Source: Streptomyces sioyaensis
GTDB taxonomy: Bacteria; Actinomycetota; Actinomycetes; Streptomycetales; Streptomycetaceae
NCBI RefSeq assembly: GCF_004122735.1
Contig: NZ_SDIF01000002.1
Coordinates: 1 to 64,000, forward strand
DNA: 64,000 nucleotides
Reading direction: 5' to 3'
Below, piece after piece: positions 60,929 through 64,000 of the stretch. The position numbers and the translations under genes are program-made. The number at the start of each line of letters is the position of its first letter. Positions within the stretch are counted from its first letter, which is position 1. The notes under the pieces are model-generated. The model made no database searches. It saw only the letters and a program-made list of their open reading frames with translations, and was not told where the DNA came from.

Positions 60929-62295
60929 AGACCTGGCACGAGCTGCGCGGCTTCCCGCTCGCCATCCGCCTGCTGCTGGTCAACCAGTTCGGCGTCAACA
61001 CCGGCTTCTATCTGCTCATTCCCTACCTCGCGGTGCACCTGGGGGAAGACCTGGGGATGTCCGCGGCGGTCGTCGGCATCGTGCTCGGCGTGCGCAATCT
61101 GAGCCAGCAGGGGCTGTTCCTCATCGGCGGCTCGGCGTCCGACCGGCTGGGCGCCCGCGGCGTCATCATCGCCGGCTGCGCGCTGCGGACCCTCGGCTTC
61201 GGGCTGTTCGCGCTCGGCGACGGCCTGGCCGTCCTGCTCGCCGCGTCCGTCCTCAGCGGGCTGGCCGGTGCGCTGTTCAACCCCGCCGTGCGCGCCTTCC
61301 TCGCGCAGCAGGCGGGCAGCCGGCAGGCCGAGGCGTTCGCCCTCTTCAACGTCTTCGCCACCACGGGTGCCCTGGTCGGGCCGCTGCTCGGCAGCGCCCT
61401 GCTGCTCGTCGACTTCCGGGTCGCCGCACTCACCGCCGCCGCGCTCTTCGCCGTGCTCACCGTTGCCCAGGCCCTGGTGCTGCCCGCCTGCGAGGTCGCC
61501 CCGGCGGCGGGCGGGGTCCTCGCCGACTGGCGCGAGGTGCTCGGCAACCGCGTCTTCCTGGCCTTCGCACTGGCCATGGTCGGCATGTTCACCCTGCAGA
61601 ACCAGCTGTACCTGCTGCTGCCCGACGGCGCGCGGCGGGCCACCGGCTGGGACGGCGCGGCCGGCCTGGTCTTCCTCGTCGGCACCCTCGCCAACCTCGC
61701 GCTCCAGATGCGCCTCACGCGGGCGCTCAAGGAACGCGGGGAGCGGGCACGGTGGATCGGCGCCGGGCTGGTCCTGATGGGCCTGGCCTTCGTCCCGCCG
61801 ATGGTCGTCGCGGGCCTGGACGCGCCGCCCGGCGGCCCCGGCGAAGCCGTGCTGCGGGCCCTTCCGGTACTGGCCGGGGCGCTGTTGCTCTATCTGGGCG
61901 TCATGATCGCCCAGCCGTTCGTGATGGAGCTGATCCCCGCCTTCGGCCGCGCCGAACTCACCGGCACCTACTTCGGATTGTTCTACGTCGTCTCCGGCGT
62001 CGCCGCCGCGGTCGGCAACACCGTTGTCGGCTGGGCGATGGACACCGGGTCGCGGATGCGGACGCCCTGGCTGCCGTGGGCGTGCTGCCTGGCCTTCGGA
62101 CTGCTCTCCGCGGCCGGAGTCACCTGGCTGCACCGGCTGCGGGGGCTGCCGGGGCGGACGACGGGGGAGGAGACGGACCGGCCCGCGCCGGCGGAAGTGC
62201 CCGCCGCGACCGCGCCGGACGGGACGACGACGGCCGAAGCGACGACGGCCGAGGCGACGACGGCCGGGCCGGCCCGGGCGACGGAGAGAGGGTGA
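60925..62295 (+). CDS. MFS exporter
   Basis: A 456-residue major facilitator transporter, twelve helices. The loop GGSASDRLGARGVIIAGCALRTLGFG is the MFS motif A, and FLAQQAGSRQAEAFALFNVFATTGALVGPLLG follows. Members of this type export drugs and siderophores. The cytoplasmic tail has three 5-residue TTAEA-type repeats encoded by 15-bp units at 62226-62270. Coupled to the epimerase by GTGA; likely product exporter. Confidence 0.9.
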   Translation: MKTWHELRGFPLAIRLLLVNQFGVNTGFYLLIPYLAVHLGEDLGMSAAVVGIVLGVRNLSQQGLFLIGGSASDRLGARGVIIAGCALRTLGFGLFALGDGLAVLLAASVLSGLAGALFNPAVRAFLAQQAGSRQAEAFALFNVFATTGALVGPLLGSALLLVDFRVAALTAAALFAVLTVAQALVLPACEVAPAAGGVLADWREVLGNRVFLAFALAMVGMFTLQNQLYLLLPDGARRATGWDGAAGLVFLVGTLANLALQMRLTRALKERGERARWIGAGLVLMGLAFVPPMVVAGLDAPPGGPGEAVLRALPVLAGALLLYLGVMIAQPFVMELIPAFGRAELTGTYFGLFYVVSGVAAAVGNTVVGWAMDTGSRMRTPWLPWACCLAFGLLSAAGVTWLHRLRGLPGRTTGEETDRPAPAEVPAATAPDGTTTAEATTAEATTAGPARATERG

Positions 62296-62297
62296 CC

Positions 62298-63089
62298 ATG
62301 ACCAGCGCCAACCTGCTCACCGACAACCCGGAGCTGTACGAGGCACGCTTCCCCGACGCCGATCGGCTGGCCGGCCGCTGGGCCGAGGACTGTCTGCGAC
62401 GGCACCGTGCGGGCCGACGCGTCCTGGACCTCGGCTGCGGCACCGGCCGCGACGCCGCGCAGCTGCACCGGGCCGGCCGCCGCGTGGTCGGCGCCGACCT
62501 CTCCGCCGCGATGCTGGCGTACGCCCGCACCCACCACCCGGGGCCCACGTACATACGGGCCGACCTGCGTGGGTTCGACCTCCCGGCCGGCCCCTTCGAC
62601 GCGGTCGTCTGCCTGGACAGCGCCCTGCTCTACTGCCACACCAACGCCGACCTCGACGGCTTCCTCGCCTCCTGCCGGCGCGGTCTGGTGCCCGGCGGAC
62701 TGCTCGTCGCCGAAATGCGCAACGGCGCCTTCTTCCTCGGCCGGACGGAGCTGCTCGACGCCCCGGGCGTACACGACTTCACCTGGCAGGGCACCGCCTA
62801 CACCTCCACCACCACACTGTCCGTCGACCGCACGGCCCAACTCCTGCGCCGCACCCGCGTCTGGACCGCCGACGACGGCTCCCCGCCGCACGAGCAGCGC
62901 TCCGCATGGCGGTTGCTCTTCCCGCAGGAACTGCACCGGGTGCTCGCCGCGCACGGCTTCCACGTCCTCGAACTGCACGACGGGCCGGGGCCGCGGACGG
63001 TGCCCGCCTGGCAGGAGGGCGCCGCGCCGGGAACGTCCGCCGACGGGGACCGGCTCCACCTCGTCGCCCGGCTGACCGAAAGCATCTGA
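62298..63089 (+). CDS. class I SAM-dependent methyltransferase
   Basis: A 263-residue methyltransferase: RVLDLGCGTGRDAAQLHRAGRRVVGADLSAAML is motif I, IRADLRGFDLP motif II, and LVPGGLLVAEMRNG follows. It starts two bases after the MFS stop. It may methylate the product; a regulatory role is possible. Confidence 0.87.
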   Translation: MTSANLLTDNPELYEARFPDADRLAGRWAEDCLRRHRAGRRVLDLGCGTGRDAAQLHRAGRRVVGADLSAAMLAYARTHHPGPTYIRADLRGFDLPAGPFDAVVCLDSALLYCHTNADLDGFLASCRRGLVPGGLLVAEMRNGAFFLGRTELLDAPGVHDFTWQGTAYTSTTTLSVDRTAQLLRRTRVWTADDGSPPHEQRSAWRLLFPQELHRVLAAHGFHVLELHDGPGPRTVPAWQEGAAPGTSADGDRLHLVARLTESI

Positions 63090-63143
63090 CGCCCCGCCTC
63101 CGCCGTGACCTCTCCTCCGCCCGCCCACACCAAGGAAACCGCC

Positions 63144-64000
63144 ATGTACGACGGTCCCGTTCCCCACTCCCGCTTCCCCGGCCTGCGCCGCCGCGGCTTC
63201 CTCGCCGCCGGTGGCGCCGCCGGCCTCGGCGCACTCGCCCTCACCGGATGCACCGGCCCCGCCGCCTCCGGTGACGCCGCGGCCGGCGGCCGGCCCCGGC
63301 GCGGTGGCAGGCTGCGCGCCGCGTTCGCCGGCGGCGGCGCCAATGAGACCCTCGACCCGCACCAGGCCAACCTCTTCGCCGATGTCGCCCGCGCCAAGGC
63401 GCTGTTCGACAAGCTCGCCGACTTCGGCGCCGACCTCTCCGCCCGGCCCCGGCTCGCCGCGTCCTGGGAGCCGAACGCCGGCCTCGACCGCTGGACGGTG
63501 CGCCTGCGCAAGGCGTCCTTCCATAACGGCAAGCCGGTCACCGCCCGGGACGTCCTCTACAGCTACCGGCGCATCGCCGACCCCGAAAAGGCCTTCCGCG
63601 CCAAGGCCTCGCTGGAGCCCCTCGACCTCACCGCCAGCCGGGCCGTCGACGAGCGCACCGTCGCATTCGTCCTGAAGCGGCCCACCGCCGAATTCCCGAA
63701 TCTGCTCGCCGCGTTCGGCGCCTACATCGTCCCCGACGGCACCAAGGACTTCACCGCACCGGTCGGCAGCGGCCCCTTCCGCTTCGTGTCCTTCGCACCC
63801 GGACGGTCCGCCGTCTTCCGGCGCCACGACGACTACTGGGACGGCCCGCCCCACCTGGAGCACCTGGAATTCCTGGTCGCCAACGAGGAGTCCGCGCGGC
63901 TCAACGCCCTCCTGGGCGGCCAGGTCGAATACGCCCATGAGCTCACCCCGACCACCGCCCGCACACACGAGGGCAAGGGGCAGATCGAGATCATCAGGCT
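63144..64000 (+). CDS. family-5 ABC substrate-binding lipoprotein (5' part)
   Basis: The first 285 codons are present; the gene continues past the window. The N-terminus has a twin-arginine-like RRRGFLAAGG segment and the lipobox LTGC. The mature part matches SBP_bac_5 (peptide/nickel/opine-binding): GANETLDPHQANLFADVARAKALFDKLADFG, WTVRLRKASFHNGKPVTARDVLYSYRRI and VGSGPFRFVSF. CntA, the staphylopine-metal receptor, belongs to the same family. ATG 63144 with AAGGAAA ahead. It should capture the metal-loaded product for re-import. Confidence 0.88.
   Translation, partial: MYDGPVPHSRFPGLRRRGFLAAGGAAGLGALALTGCTGPAASGDAAAGGRPRRGGRLRAAFAGGGANETLDPHQANLFADVARAKALFDKLADFGADLSARPRLAASWEPNAGLDRWTVRLRKASFHNGKPVTARDVLYSYRRIADPEKAFRAKASLEPLDLTASRAVDERTVAFVLKRPTAEFPNLLAAFGAYIVPDGTKDFTAPVGSGPFRFVSFAPGRSAVFRRHDDYWDGPPHLEHLEFLVANEESARLNALLGGQVEYAHELTPTTARTHEGKGQIEIIR

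Overview
The window is a high-GC actinomycete chromosome segment and almost certainly comes from a Streptomyces. The evidence is very high third-position GC, GTG/TTG starts, ATGA/GTGA-coupled operons, a short chaplin, an M64 peptidase, a DUF2180 protein, and sugar ABC importers with no dedicated ATPase. I see no rRNA, tRNA, phage, insertion sequence or CRISPR array. The left edge cuts a CAP-domain gene and the right edge cuts an ABC substrate-binding lipoprotein gene.

Layout. 1-6.2 kb: CAP-protein tail, a decayed DinB-family 3' end, a CurA-type reductase, a small membrane protein, a secreted M64 metallopeptidase, an AraC regulator and small hypotheticals. 6.6-9.1 kb: cytochrome bd oxidase cydAB. 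9.5-15.3 kb: an NTF2-like protein, then a nucleobase salvage operon (NCS2 permease, amidohydrolase, TauE/SafE exporter) followed by a LacI regulator; a promoter with two abutting 14-bp palindromes precedes it. 15.4-18.2 kb: UbiD and UbiX divergent from a MarR gene, with two spaced inverted repeats between them. 18.4-23.5 kb: secreted beta-rich protein, TetR with a 20-bp palindrome facing an alpha/beta hydrolase-SRPBCC pair, an MBL-fold protein, a methyltransferase and a chaplin. 23.8-31.1 kb: NCS1 permease with a zinc-ribbon-like tail, TTC38-like protein, AMIN-like secreted protein, HelD-type helicase, GNAT.

31.2-38.1 kb: an alpha-glucoside uptake operon (alpha-glucosidase, binding protein, two permeases) with a second binding protein upstream. 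38.3-41.9 kb: PadR-ABC-FtsX operon. 42-51.5 kb: second CAP protein, secreted phospholipase D-like protein, small conserved proteins, hydrolases, membrane proteins, a YqcI/YcgG protein and a Lys/Ala-rich winged-helix protein. 52.0-54.8 kb: ferredoxin, ferredoxin reductase and cytochrome P450, a self-contained P450 redox chain. 54.9-56.4 kb: secreted S33-type peptidase.

56.4-64.0 kb (continuing past the edge) is the most interesting part. A Fur/Zur-type box lies over a promoter that reads into a tightly coupled operon: ATP-grasp ligase, DUF364 heavy-metal-chelation-domain protein, cysteine-synthase-like PLP enzyme, dipeptide-epimerase-like enolase, MFS exporter, methyltransferase, and a family-5 ABC binding lipoprotein. 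I infer a non-NRPS pathway that makes, exports and re-imports a small peptide-like metal chelator, probably under zinc control. I do not recognise it as a characterised cluster.
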